DNA of 64,000 bases from Cricetomys ansorgei (GCA_026225945.1 JAMJFZ010001264.1:2756501-2820500), one strand, 5' to 3'. Positions 23,046 through 34,604 are shown, counted from the stretch's first letter. The notes: a model not told the origin generated them from the letters alone. Program-made: numbers and translations.

Positions 23046-23679
23046 GGAATGGGCATCCAGGTATCCACATGGTACAGAAACAAAATAGAAAAAAGAATCA
23101 AAGTGATGACATAAGGAGTGAGAATAGGAGAGGGTACTTGGTGTGGCAGCCGGGGTAGGGTGGGAGTGGGGGTGGGGGGAGGGAGAACCAGGAAAAGTGT
23201 TATGGGGATGCAGTATTTGAGTCTAGAATTGAAGAGTTATATTGCTTCCATAAGCAAGAACAGGAAAGGTAAAAAGGGAGAAAAGAGCTGATCAGACTGT
23301 TGCTAGCAGTTCATGCGCTTGAAGCCAGAGCACTTCGCCACCTCTGAGGATGCATTTTGACTCTTGATCTATCATCTGAGTCTTCTTCAGCTGTCCAGTG
23401 TGCTCCAAGTTAACTCCAGGACCCTTGCCACGGAGGTCTAGGGGGACAGGAGTCAGGCTTCACTACTCACCTGAACTCATACCTGTCCTGTGACTGGATA
23501 CCCTTATTCAGAAAAGGAATAGAGCTCCACAAGGACCTCCCCTCCTGTTCTAACCAACAGAGGAAAAGAGATATGAAAAAGTAGTTGCTCACTTTAAGAT
23601 CATAATTCTTTACAGAAAAAAAACAACCACGTGATTGGTGCTCTGGACAGTGAACATCTAACTTATCAGTAGGATTGTT

Positions 23680-24215
23680 TCTGTATGTGTGCATGTAGAG
23701 ACACACTTGACACACTGTGCAAACATGTGGTGTAGACACCCATAGTGTAGGCACGCTGTACATACACACATGCTACAGACACATATTGTAGACACACACA
23801 CTTGACACACTGTACACATATGTGGTATAGACACACATAGTGTAGACACACTGTATGCACACACGCTACAGACACACATTGTAGACACACCAGACATACT
23901 GTACATACATGTGGTATAGACACACATAATGTAGACATACTGCATACACACAAGCTACAGAAACACATTGTACACCCACACACTAGACACACTGTACACA
24001 CACGTGGTATAGACATACATAGTGTAGACATACAGTATACACACATGCTATAGACACACATTGTAAACACACACTAGACACATGTGGTATAGACTCACAT
24101 AGTGTAGACACACTATATACGCATGCTACAGACACACATTGTATATACACACACACACACCAGACTGTACACACATTTTGTATACACACACAATGTACAC
24201 AAGTGAGTGCACACA
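23680..24215. repeat. Minisatellite, ~90-bp period, about five copies
   Basis: GCTACAGACACACATTGTA-like blocks recur near 23771, 23864, 23953, 24046 and 24124 (spacings about 93, 89, 93, 78), each with GTGGTATAGACACACATAGTG between. Units differ by many substitutions. Cys/Val/Tyr-rich open frames of up to 134 codons on the minus strand are read-through of the repeat. Confidence 0.9.
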
Positions 24216-25204
24216 CACAGGAATTACAGCAGCAAAAACTAACTGTACCACCTGTGCTCCGCACTCACTGCACCTCAAGACAGAAGGATTGAACCCTGGA
24301 TTTCACAGCAGAAACTCCTCCTTGAGCTCTGAGGGGCATGCTCTGCTGGTTCAGGGTTAATGTTTCTTCTGTGGAGGAAAGAAGTGACTGTCCCACAAAA
24401 GGGGAAGGAAAAGACATGTACCAACATGCCGTATGGTAGGAGGCTCCCAGGTTTTCACTGAGCCAAAGAGCAGAAAAGACCATCGTTGTTGATGTTTATT
24501 TTTAGTTATGTATAAAATAATTGTGTTGTGCACTGTTGGGTGTGGGGATGCCTAGGTCTTGGCGTTTTGTATTGCCTGGTCTGCAGGTGTTGGATTTTGT
24601 GGGGGATGTTTGATTGCACATGATCTGCTCATGCTGTCAGCACAGAGTTCTGAATCAATAAAAACACCTCAGATGCTCAGGGTTCCACTATCAAGTATGG
24701 CACTTGTCATGATGGTGATTCCCTCTGCTGAGGTCTGGCAGAGTTTGCACATATGAATATGCTCGTGTCTTCTGTACTGAGCCACATCATAGTGTGTACA
24801 AGTACAGATCATTATCTCATGTAGGTTCACAACTCTGGAGCCAGGGACTGTTGAACTGATTTACAGTTAAGACATAAGACCTTGGACTCAACCTATCCCC
24901 ACCATTGTCAAAGTCCACATGACAGCTGTTGATGAGTTACTGTTGTAGTTTCTTCATTTGAGTTTAGAGATTGTTTTGTGGGTTTTTTTTTTCATTTTGT
25001 TGTTGTCAATGTTTTCATATGTTTAGAATTTTTTGTTTTATGAAAGATGAGAAATCAAACATCGTTTGTCATATAATACTTTAGGACCAGAGATTGTATC
25101 AGCAGGTAATGGCACCTGCCACTAAGTCTGAAAATCTGGTAGAAAGAGATAACTGACTTATATAAGTTGTCCTCTGGCCTCCCACACATGCACTGTCTCC
25201 ACTA

Positions 25205-25595
25205 TATCAAATACATATGTATTTTACATATACATATATATATATAAAAATATATATATATCTGTGTGTGTTTGCATATATGTATATGTGTGCATGCATA
25301 TATATGTATAGTTATATATGTATATATACATATATAGTTATATATACATATATCCATATATACAAACACACACAGATATATATGTAAAATACATATAACT
25401 ATAGTTATATATGTATATATACATAGATATGTATATATGTGTGTATATTTATATATACATATATGTATATATGTATATGTGTATATATACATATGTATAT
25501 GTGTGTATGTATATATGTATATGTGTTTTTATATATGTATATATGTGTGTATATATATAGTTATATAGTTATATATATATATATAGTTTTAAACT
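25205..25595. repeat. (TA)n/(TATG)n AT-rich low-complexity region with inverted repeat
   Basis: About 390 bases of nearly pure TATA/TATG/CATA sequence. Within it, ATCTGTGTGTGTTTGCATAT (about 25259-25280) is the reverse complement, with one mismatch, of the segment at about 25356-25378, and the outer GTATTTTACATAT (25219-25231) pairs with TATATGTAAAATAC (25380-25392). Confidence 0.93.
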
Positions 25596-25700
25596 GTGTT
25601 AAGTTGTATTATTCATAATAACCAAAAAGTCAAAACAATTCAAATATCTATGTGATATGCTGTGTATACACAATGAAATAAAGAATATTAATTACCCTTA
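25596..25700 (+). repeat. L1M 3' fragment
   Basis: TATTATTCATAATAACCAAAA, ATTCAAATATCTATGTGATA and ACACAATGAAATAAAGAATA match the terminal region of old L1 copies. Confidence 0.65.
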
Positions 25701-25717
25701 AAAAGAAAAGATTCCTG

Positions 25718-25925
25718 GGGTTGGAGAGATGCCTCCAAAAGCACTAGTTACTCTTCCAGAGGACCTACGTTCAGTTCCCAATACCTACATGGCGGCTCAC
25801 AGCTTTCTATAACTCTAGTTCCAGGAGCCCTGATATCCTCTTCTGGCCCCTGAGCACCAAGCATGAATGCAGTACATGGAAACACATGCAGGTAGAACAA
25901 CCATACACATAAAAAGAAAAGAAAA
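25718..25925 (+). repeat. B2 SINE
   Basis: GGGTTGGAGAGATGCCTCC head, ACATGGCGGCTCACAGCTTTC and CTCTTCTGGCCCCTGAGCACC. Confidence 0.88.
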
Positions 25926-25949
25926 GATAAGAAAGAAGAAAAAGAAGAG

Positions 25950-26120
25950 AATTCTTAGCCTAGTGGTAGTGCAGGCCTAACTTCCCAGCACTCAACAGGT
26001 AGAGAGAGACAAGAGGATCATTGCAAGTTCAAGACCAGACTGCTCTATATAGCAACTTTAGCAAGTTCTAAGCCAGCTAGTGCTACATGGCGATATCTTG
26101 TCTCAAAAACCTAAAAAAAT
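25950..26120 (+). repeat. B1 SINE, diverged
   Basis: AGTGGTAGTGCAGGCCTAACT start and GATATCTTGTCTCAAAAAC end; leads into the next purine tract. Confidence 0.75.
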
Positions 26121-26127
26121 ATAAAAT

Positions 26128-26169
<42 letters not shown>

Positions 26170-26196
26170 GAAGGAAGGAAGGAAGGAAGGAAGGAA

Positions 26197-26266
<70 letters not shown>

Positions 26267-26275
26267 AAAAGAAAA
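26128..26275 (+). repeat. 148-base pure purine tract (GAAA)n-(GGAA)n-(GAAA)n
   Basis: All bases from 26128 to 26275 are A or G; a (GGAA)7-8 block sits between two (GAAA) blocks, making a near mirror-symmetric tract. Confidence 0.97.
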
Positions 26276-27004
26276 TCTTGACACCTGGAAAAATCTTGGG
26301 GGATTATGCTGGGCATTAAGACAACCCTCATAATGAGTAGCAAGCAGCCAACACTATCTTGGAACTTACAGTCTGTGGCTTCTGGCTGTATCACACGGAG
26401 ACAAGCATCCCCTTCAACTGCCTGTCTGTGGTCTGTGGAGAACACACGTTTCTGGTAATCCTGTCTGGACAGAGGGTGTTCGTGGTGAAGAGGCAGAACC
26501 TGGGCCAGGTGCACATTGACATTTGAGCTTGCAGGGCTCAAAAGCTGGAGAATGGGCTGAGTCTGGGGCCTGTGATGGGGAGGATTATGTCCTCCACCTC
26601 TTTCTCAGCTCATTGGAACCATGTCCTTGCCTTCTCTGCCCCTGCATCCAACACGCAAACGAGGGTCAGGTACTTGGGAATTTTGAGCTATATCGGGGGA
26701 TCTCTAGCAAAATGTTATTTCCTTTATTTCCTTTTTCCCTCCTGATAACATAAATCTGACTTTCCAAAGAAGGGAAAGGCTAAGAAAATTTTTGTTAATT
26801 ATATTTTACCAAAATAAATATTTTAAAACAATGACACCATGCATTACTTGTAACTAGTTAGCACACTTCCCATCATGTAGTGAGTCCTGCTGATATCTGT
26901 TCACAGGCGTCTCAGTCGTTATGGCATTAATGCTGCACACAGATGAAAGGACCCACTGGCTGAGTGCTCACCTTGTCCATGCAAGAAGGACCCATCAGCC
27001 TTTC

Positions 27005-27190
27005 AAAAATGTCTTTTAGGGCTGGGTTCCATCCCAACACTGTCTAAAACTTTGCTGGGTGGCACATGACTGTAATCCAGCTCTGGGGAGGTTGAGGCAG
27101 ATTAATCATGAGTAAGGTCATTTTCAGCTACATAACAAATTCAAGGACATCTTGGGATACAGAAGACCTTTTCTCAGTGTGCAAACACAC
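27005..27190 (+). repeat. B1-type SINE, diverged
   Basis: GCTGGGTGGCACATGACTGTA, GGAGGTTGAGGCAGATTAATC, followed by a CA/GA tail. Confidence 0.7.
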
Positions 27191-27192
27191 AC

Positions 27193-27194
<2 letters not shown>

Positions 27195-27236
<42 letters not shown>

Positions 27237-27257
27237 AGAGAGAGAGAGAGAGAGAGA
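27195..27257 (+). repeat. (GA)n microsatellite
   Basis: About 31 GA units with two GAAA interruptions, at the tail of a B1-type element. Confidence 0.96.
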
Positions 27258-28692
27258 CCCTGAAACAACAAAGAAACAATACCCAGATGTAGTAATTTGG
27301 AAATGCAGCCCCTACAATATCTTTCCCTAGGCCCTACAAGTAGATTTGCCTGTGAGTATCTGTATTGTCTGGTTCTTCAACCATCGTATGTAAGTGGGAT
27401 CGCCTGGTACTCCCGGGAGGTGTTTCTGGCCTACTGGTTTTCCAGTCACTGTTGTTGGTTATTATATAAGATGTAGGAAACCAAACAAGGTAGAAGAAGT
27501 TCTCCCATGCAAAGTGTAGAACTACAGACAGTAAGTGTAGGTTTCCTTCAACACCCCTCCCCCACACTCCTCCAGCCCATGATAAAAAGTGATTCCTGCC
27601 AGCCAGCATACCATACCAGACTGAAGAAGACCATGAAAGGATTTGGGCCATGCACAGAGTGCTCTTGAGTCCATTTGCAAACCTAACTTGTCAGCACCTG
27701 CAATCATCCATAGAAGTGGTTCTGGGAAGACCTCGGGGGAGGGGATGTCTCTAAAACACAGAGTGGGTGGGATAAAAAACTCTGTTCTTCTGATCCGTAC
27801 CCACTGCTTATGGCTTCCATAGTTTCTTATTTTCAACTCCTTGAAACAGAGACTCTGGTGGCTCATGAGATTTTTCCAAGACCAGGTAGATGTAATGGGG
27901 GCAGGGGGTCAAGTTTGGAAGCCAGCCCTACAAGTGGGTAGGTCTAACAGTGGGTCAGGCTTGCAGGCCAGCCTTGCTTGTCCACAGTAGCCTTTTCAGG
28001 GTATAACTTCTCTTTAGCCCTTAGGTTCTATCACCTGCCCTGAAAACCTGTCTGTTAACCTGTCTGTTCTTCCCTTCAAGGGAGGAGCTTTCTTGAAGAG
28101 GAACAGCTGTGTAGCCAAAACCAAAGGAAACATAAGTTGTCTCTGTACAGCTCCCCTGGGAGAGTGGTGAACTCTAATCTAGGATGACAATACCTTCTAG
28201 AAAGGCTCCCAGAGGTCCCATTGACTCCACGGCCCTCTGAGCAGTTTTCTTCCTCTAACGTCAATCTTGCTGTGCTGTGCCCAGGTTCCACACGGCATCC
28301 CTGCAAGGAAAGGAGGCCAAGTTTTATGTTGACCCCAACAGGATGATAACAAAGTTCAGAGTATCTCACACCTCCTCTTCCTATCTGTTGTGTGGAGTTC
28401 ACAGCACAGAAAACCACCCACTTCCTCACACTCCCCACGTGCTCTCTTGAGTCCCTTGCAGTGCCCTGGATTCCAAGTCCGATCTATACGCCAGCTTCCT
28501 CTGGGACAATGACCCAGACCCCTGCTTGCCTATGCATTCTCTTTGCTCAGGAGTTCCCCTCCTGAGGTCTGTGCCTTTTCCACTCTCAGCAGGGGCCAGC
28601 CCTTCAGGCTTACTTGTTTTCGCTTGGCTGACTCATTTGCTCACTCTAGAGCAGTGCTACCTACCTGTGTCTTCTCTTCTCACCCCAACCAG

Positions 28693-28775
28693 TGGCTACG
28701 AGGCAGAGCATCCTGCGCAACTCAGGTGTGAAGAGAAAGCTCATCGAAGACAAACGGCCTTGTTTCAAGGGAGCG
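28693..28775 (+). other. Exon-like interval A (no gene recognised)
   Basis: 83 bases between a strong pyrimidine-rich acceptor (TCTTCTCACCCCAACCAG) and a consensus donor (GCG|GTGAGTGAGG). One frame is open and encodes ATRQSILRNSGVKRKLIEDK followed by RPCFKGA. It has five CpGs in a CpG-poor setting and is not within a recognised repeat. I do not recognise the protein. It could be a real exon, part of a non-coding RNA, or chance. Confidence 0.35.
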
Positions 28776-29004
28776 GTGAGTGAGGCCGAAGCCCTGGGTG
28801 GGCTCCGTTTGTGCTGTGTTCCGTTGAGGTCTTCCGAGATTTCTACTCTTAACCTAGATCCAGAGTCTCATTTTGCTCCTCTGTCTCTACTGTCACAGCT
28901 GTTAATGCTCCCATCCCAGCCATCTCCCCATAAGTGATTTCCGGTGATGTTGAGATCAGTGCCCGGGTAAACTTTCAAATGCTTTATCGTTTGCAGGCAT
29001 GCCT

Positions 29005-29240
29005 TACTTTTATTATCTTTTAAAAATGTATCGGGACTTGGCGCTTGAGCCCTGGACCTCGGTTTTGCTAAGGAATCACTGCACCACTGAGCTGTGTCTC
29101 CAGACCTCTTTTGTACTTTTTGTTTTGAGTTCGGGACTTACCAAGTTGTCCGAGTTGGCCTTAAGCTTGCGACCTTCCTGCCTCAACCTCCTGAGTAGCT
29201 GGAATCCCAGGCCTGTGCCTCCAGAGCTTTCCTTCTGATT
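29005..29240 (-). repeat. B4/B1-type SINE, reverse orientation
   Basis: GCGCTTGAGCCCTGGACCTC and TGAGCTGTGTCTCCAGACCTC (reversed ID) followed by CCTGCCTCAACCTCCTGAGTA (reversed B1). Confidence 0.75.
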
Positions 29241-29495
29241 TAGAGAATCTGGAGCACTGCATTTGGAGAATATTCCACCACTTCTCTTACGTGGGAAGAA
29301 GCTTAAGCCCAGAGTGCTGGGGATGGGCCCCAGGGGTAGCAAATGGAAGCTAGAACTCGGGTTTCTCGGGTTTTATCACTAGCCATCTACCTTGAGACTA
29401 CCAGCCAGCTGTGAGGACTTCGGAGCTACGCCCTGGCTCTCTGTGCTGGCAGCCCACTGACTTCACAGACATATATCTCTGATTGCTGCCTGCAG

Positions 29496-29565
29496 GCCTC
29501 AAGCTCTAGTCTCAGGGACAGTTTCTGTAAAGCTGAGCAGTCTCTGGTGCCCTCAAGAGGCAGAA
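29496..29565 (+). other. Exon-like interval C (no gene recognised)
   Basis: 70 bases between acceptor TCTGATTGCTGCCTGCAG and donor GAA|GTAAGA. Read in phase with interval A it is open (ASSSSLRDSFCKAEQSLVPS...). Unique sequence. Function unknown and existence as an exon unproven. Confidence 0.25.
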
Positions 29566-30059
29566 GTAAGAAGTGAAAATCTCATACAAGGGCTGTATGA
29601 GTTCCCTGTGACGTGTGTATGCTTTAGGTCTTGTTATTATCAGTGTGCGATAGTTTTTATTTGCAAGTTTGTTTCTAATAGAGTTTATTAAAAATTTTAA
29701 AGAAATAAAATGATGACTCAGGGATCTGCTCCGCCCATCTGTCATCTCCACTGGACTCTGTATTCAGTCAGGTGACTGTTAGCCAGAGGAGAGAACTTAG
29801 TTCCCTTAGGCCAGCAGCATGCCTCACCTTTGCTCTGAGTTTGCAGGTGAGGATCAGTCACCTGATCCCTCTTGTGTGCACTGGCCACTGAAACTGGGTT
29901 CTCTGGCTAGATTGCTGTTGGGGATTCTTCACATTTGTATCATAAATTTTTGTTTTAATCACCTATGCCAGAACAGTATTTTATAGTAAGTAGACACTGA
30001 AGGTTTGTCATGAGAAATGAGAAGTCAAAAACATCATTTGTCATATAAGACTATACAGG

Positions 30060-30290
30060 GAGATGTAGTATACAGGTCCAGGGATAAAGCTCAACTGAAG
30101 GCCGAGGTTAGGAAGCCTTGAGTTCTAGTGCTACTACCACATAAGCTAACTGTGCTGGCTCAGGCCTGTAATCCCAGCACTGTAATCCCAGGTCAGAAAT
30201 TAAAATCATACTTGGCTACATAATGAGTTTAAGGTCCCAGCCTGAGATACATGAGATCCTATAGCAAAATAGCTAGATAAGTAGGTAGGT
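30060..30290 (+). repeat. ID/B1-type SINE fragments
   Basis: AGTGCTACTACCACATAAGC region and GGCTCAGGCCTGTAATCCCAG (B1), with a CAAAATAGCTAGATAAG tail leading to a short (GTAG)n/(CAGA)n run up to about 30342. Confidence 0.65.
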
Positions 30291-30577
30291 AGATGGGTAG
30301 GGAAGTAGATGGCAGACTGGCTAGCAGACAGACAGACAGACAATATGAAAGACAGTCCAGGGCAGGGCATGTTTATGAGGGCTTATCAGCTATACCACAA
30401 GGAGCCTCTGTAGCCACCCTGCTGGCACTTGGCGTTGAAGTTACAAATATGGTGTCAAGAGGTAGACCAAATTGCTCTTCAAGGCGAACTGAGAAGACAG
30501 GATGGGCAGCGAACCCTTCTGTGGTGTTCTGGAAAGTAGACTGACATTTTTCTGATGAAGGTTCTACTTCTTTATAG

Positions 30578-30610
30578 ACTTATACAACAATGGACAGTGG
30601 TGCCCCACAG
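30578..30610 (+). other. Exon-like interval D (33 bases)
   Basis: Acceptor GGTTCTACTTCTTTATAG, donor CAG|GTGATC (weak). Open in the phase left by interval C (NLYNNGQWCPT). Very short, so weak evidence on its own. Confidence 0.15.
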
Positions 30611-30894
30611 GTGATCACCTCCGTTGGCTGGATTCATGAGCTGAGAAGGATGGATAACTAGAGGAAGGCTCTGGTTCTAAAGAGAGAAGTGGTATGAGGA
30701 ATCCGCTTCTGTGGGAGGCAGGAAACCCTAGTGTCTTCACTGGCCCCAAAAGAACTGTATTCACGGCTTCTGGTGTCTAGATCCTCCCTTAAAATATTAC
30801 ACCGAATAGGCAATTTTCTCTGGTATGAAATATAGTTTGCCATAACCTCTCCAGAAGTAATAATTTGAAAAGGATGAGTTTTGTTTTTATTTAT

Positions 30895-31110
30895 TTACTT
30901 ACTTATTTTAAAAATAGAGTCTCATGTTGCCTCCCTGGCCTCCAGTTCACTCAGTACCAGAGGATGACCTCAAGCTTCCCAAGCTCCTGCCTCTGGTCCT
31001 GGCACAGGGATGGCAGGTGTGCCCCGTGCTTGGCTCAGGCGGTGCTGGGGACGGACTTTAGAGCTTCATGCATCTAGGAAAGCGCTCTACCAACTGGGCT
31101 GCACTCCCAG
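30895..31110 (-). repeat. B4/B1-type SINE, reverse orientation
   Basis: GGCCTCCAGTTCACTCAGTAC, AGCTCCTGCCTCTGGTCCTG and GAAAGCGCTCTACCAACTGGG (reversed ID head). Confidence 0.7.
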
Positions 31111-31682
31111 CCCCAAGCCATTGGACTTGATAGAAATGAAAATTATTTCTATCAACATCCAAGAAAAAGAAAACTTGTGGGTTTTGGTTACTATTGAAGG
31201 AAAAAAATCAAGAATTTACTGGCCTCCTTTTAACTGGATTGACGATCTAAGTGGGTCTGGTGAATATCCAGAGTTCTCTGCTAGGAAAGCCTTCTTTGTG
31301 TTTTATTAAGGAGTAAATTTTCCTTATTGCTGCAGTAGACTCTAGATGAGAAACAAGTCTTCTCATACACCTTGCAAATAACAGCTCTTACAGAAGAAAA
31401 AGACTGATAGATTACTGGAAAGGATATGAGCACTCAGATGAAAAGCGGCTTAACTGATCTATGCCATTTCTAACATCAATAATTTTACATAGCAGAAATT
31501 TCCATGACTGAAATAGGAAACACTGATATTCTTGCTCGAACATATCCTACTTTATGCATCCTAGGGTGGAATTTTATGGCACTGTCTACTTTTATCCTAT
31601 CTTGTGCAAAAATCTGAGAAACCAAAGTTTGAATATATAATTAATTAGATTTTCTGCCTCATATTTTCTCTCATATGTAGAC

Positions 31683-31684
<2 letters not shown>

Positions 31685-31733
<49 letters not shown>

Positions 31734-31759
31734 ATGCGTGCACGTGCACGCGTGCGTGC
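31685..31759. repeat. (TG)n with 75-base strict alternating pyrimidine-purine run
   Basis: Bases 31685-31759 alternate pyrimidine and purine without a break: about 24 TG units followed by a CA/CG/TG mixture (TGCATGCGTGCACGTGCACG ...). Classic Z-DNA-prone composition. Confidence 0.97.
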
Positions 31760-31774
31760 CTGTCTTAAAATAGA

Positions 31775-32075
31775 AAGGGAAGCTAAGGAGATGGGTAAGT
31801 GATTAAAGTGATTGCAGAGAAAGCATAAAGACTAGAGTTTGGCTCCCTAGAGCCCATAAATGCCAGGCAGGCATGTGGCTGGCCTGTAATTCCAGCCCCA
31901 GAAGGCAAAAAGGGATCCCAGAGAAAGCAAGCTTGGGAGAAAGGGTTATAGACAAGCTCTGGGTTTGATTGAGAGACCTTGCCTCAGTTTTGGCTCTGCA
32001 TGCATGAGTACCCTGATGTACATGCATACATATACAAGCACACATATAAACACACTTGCACATCAGGCACACATG
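31775..32075 (+). repeat. B3-type SINE
   Basis: GCTAAGGAGATGGGTAAGTG head, GCCTGTAATTCCAGCCCCAGA body and GAGACCTTGCCTCAGTTTTGG end. Confidence 0.7.
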
Positions 32076-32384
32076 AAAATTGAAAAATAGAGAAGGTCTG
32101 TGAATGGGTGGGAAGAGAATTTAAGGGACAGATTAAAAAAAGAAAGAACATTATGGAATACATGTGACATGTATTCTATACGTGTAAAAGCAGGGGGTAC
32201 TTAGAAGGGAGGAAAGGATCAGTGAGAGGCAGGGAAAATGGGAGAGGGGAGGAGGAGGAAGATGAATAAATACGCACAAAATATAATTACATAAATTATT
32301 GGGATGTCGTGATGAAACCTGTTACTTTGATTAAATTAAAATATAAATAAATAAATAAAATATGAATACAAACTCTGTTTTCTT

Positions 32385-32590
32385 TGAATTTTTTATTTTT
32401 ATGCATATGTATGCTCGCATGTATATCTGTGTGCCAGTTGCATACAGTGCCCGTGGAAGTCAGAAGAGGGCATTGGGTCCCCTGGAACTGGAGTTAACAG
32501 ACAGGTGTGAGTTACCATGTGAGTGCTGGGAGTCCAGCCCAGGTCCTCTGGAAAAGCAGCCCGTGCTATTAAGTGCTGACCCACCTCTCT
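32385..32590 (-). repeat. B2 SINE, reverse orientation
   Basis: AAGTCAGAAGAGGGCATTGGG, CTGGAACTGGAGTTAACAGAC and TGAGTTACCATGTGAGTGCTG. Confidence 0.9.
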
Positions 32591-33131
32591 AAGTTACACC
32601 TTCTAATGCACAGTTACTGGTCAACTGCCACTGCTAGAATACAAAGCTTTGCCCAATAATCATGGGAGACGAGCAGATCCGTGAGCTGCTGTGCACACCA
32701 CACTGGAGCTCTGGTGCATCATGAGCTCAGAAGCACCCGTTCCAGCCACAGCGCTGCTGGTCAGTACCAATCTGATCTTGAAAAACCCCTTAACATTCCC
32801 AAGCTCCCATTTCAGTTTTAAGAGTAAAGCACACAATAAAAAACATATTTGGTGTCATCTGGAATGCCAATATAAATTCAAACACTGCCGTGGATTTCAA
32901 GACTTGAGCCTGTGTTTGCTGCTGTACACAGACAGGCACAGTCCAACACTATATACAGGAGTAAGCCCTGGTAGTTCCGAAGAGGAGAACTCAGTTATTC
33001 CCAAGTATGCTGAACTCAAAATAATCTGCACATTTGCATCCGTGCTGTTTTCAGAAAGTCCATTTAAAAATATATATGAATGATGCATTAAAGAAAAATA
33101 ATGGAGTTTACAGCCTAGGTTATTATTGCAG

Positions 33132-33185
33132 GAGAAAGCTTTAGTCCTGGAGCTGTTCAAAGAACTCAACATGATCGCGACAGCT
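33132..33185 (+). other. Exon-like interval B (54 bases)
   Basis: Acceptor GGTTATTATTGCAG and a near-perfect donor GCT|GTAAGT. Open in two frames: EKALVLELFKELNMIATA in phase 0, and (R/G)ESFSPGAVQRTQHDRDS in the phase left by intervals C/D. Not in a recognised repeat. No family recognised. Confidence 0.25.
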
Positions 33186-33244
33186 GTAAGTCAGGGTCAT
33201 GTTGATGTTAGGACATATTTGACTTTACTGCTAACACAGTAAGC

Positions 33245-33360
33245 ACTACACCAGGTGTGGTGCTGAGTGCTTGTCATCCCTGGGTCAGGTTCAGGAAGGT
33301 GGATTGCTATAAGACTAAGGCCAGCCTGGGCTATATAGCAGAACTCCGTCTCAAATACAT
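33245..33360 (+). repeat. B1 SINE
   Basis: ACACCAGGTGTGGTGCTGAG, AAGGCCAGCCTGGGCTATAT and CTCCGTCTCAAATAC. Confidence 0.82.
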
Positions 33361-33599
33361 AAACAGAGAAACTAGTAGACAGATAAACTACAAATAAATA
33401 AAAGATCACAGGATCAAGCACTACCACTTAGCTTATCACCAGGAACCTCACAATCATAAATGCAAAGGTGAGCATGAACCCCAAGATCACAGCAGTCTCC
33501 CACACTTTCGAATACCTTACACATGACCTCTCGACATGATAATATAAGATTAAAAATTCTGATGAGATTTAAATGCCGGTAAAAACTTCCTTTGATTTT

Positions 33600-33745
33600 G
33601 GCTCTTGGGGTTTTATTTTTATGTGCGAGGGGGCAGATTCTCACTATGTAGGCCAGGCTAGCCTCGTGTTCCCAGCAATCCTGCTGCTGCAGCCTCCTGA
33701 GTGCTGGAATCACAAGTGTGAGGCACCACAGCAGCAGCTCCAATC
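33600..33745 (-). repeat. B1 SINE, reverse orientation
   Basis: AGATTCTCACTATGTAGGCC and GCAGCCTCCTGAGTGCTGGAA. Confidence 0.85.
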
Positions 33746-33944
33746 TTTCCTTAAGAGGACATCAGCGCTATCATAATGCGAGCTTTACGCTCATCTTACT
33801 TTCCATATATACATGTATCACAGGTTAAATGATCACCTATATGCCTTTTGGTAAGACATTTACAGATGGATATATCAGTGGTGCAGTTACGAGCATAGAT
33901 AGGAACAGACGAACACCCAAGAGAAAGAAAATTATAACTAGAGG

Positions 33945-34170
33945 GTAGCAAAATAGTTCAGTGGACCAGGGTGCTTGCTGGCAAGCCCAAGGACCTGAGT
34001 TCAGCTCCTATGCCCCGCACGATGGAAGATGAGAAATGGCTCCCAAGAGCGGTCCTCCGATCTCCACCTTCCGGCCATGGCATTTGTGCACGTGCATCCG
34101 TTAGAAAGAACACAGTCCAACAAACACACGCACACGCATGCACACACACACACAAGTAAATACAATGTTT
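33945..34170 (+). repeat. B2/B3 SINE
   Basis: AGCAAAATAGTTCAGTGGACC head, GGACCTGAGTTCAGCTCCTAT B-box region, CA-rich tail. Confidence 0.75.
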
Positions 34171-34604
34171 TTGTTTGAGGGGCTTTTAAAAAAAATTGAG
34201 GGTGTGTGTTATTTCTCCTAGTGTCTCTCCCCTAACCTCTACTGGCCAGGTGTGCAGTACCTGCTCATATAAGTGACTGGCAAGGAAAAGGACCAACAAC
34301 AGTAGCTGAAAACCATCAACACAACTCTGATCAGCAGGCCAGGTCACCAGAGACAAGCCACTTGGATAAGAGAAGAGAAATGAGTAATGCGTGTGCATCA
34401 GTAACTGAACTGTTACCTTCTCAGGAAAAAGCCTAAACCCAGACAGTCCTGCTGGGACACCTAACTCTATTGTACTCCATATCTGAAAAGATTGTCTGAT
34501 TCTAATCATTTTGTATTGTGCATTGATGTTTTTATAATTCACTTTTATTTCTGCTTCTATTGTACTAGACATATGAGGCTAATGGTGTTCCTCTTCTCAG
34601 ATTT

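Noticed and set aside
23680..24215. CRISPR-like array (repeated blocks with spacers)
   Set aside because: Mammalian DNA; blocks vary in length and sequence and the whole ~90-base unit repeats, as in a minisatellite.
23666..24264. Cys/Val/Tyr-rich open frames up to 134 codons (minus strand)
   Set aside because: Produced by the ~90-bp minisatellite and (CA)n composition; no signal peptide or domain structure.
26083..26541. 152-codon minus-strand open frame with a non-repetitive N-terminal third
   Set aside because: The part outside the purine tract matches no family, and the frame survives mainly because the tract lacks stops.
32691..33083. 130-codon plus-strand open frame just upstream of exon-like interval B
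   Set aside because: No signal, domain or CpG enrichment; a 130-codon frame is unremarkable in a 64-kb window, although it was considered as part of the interval-B transcript.
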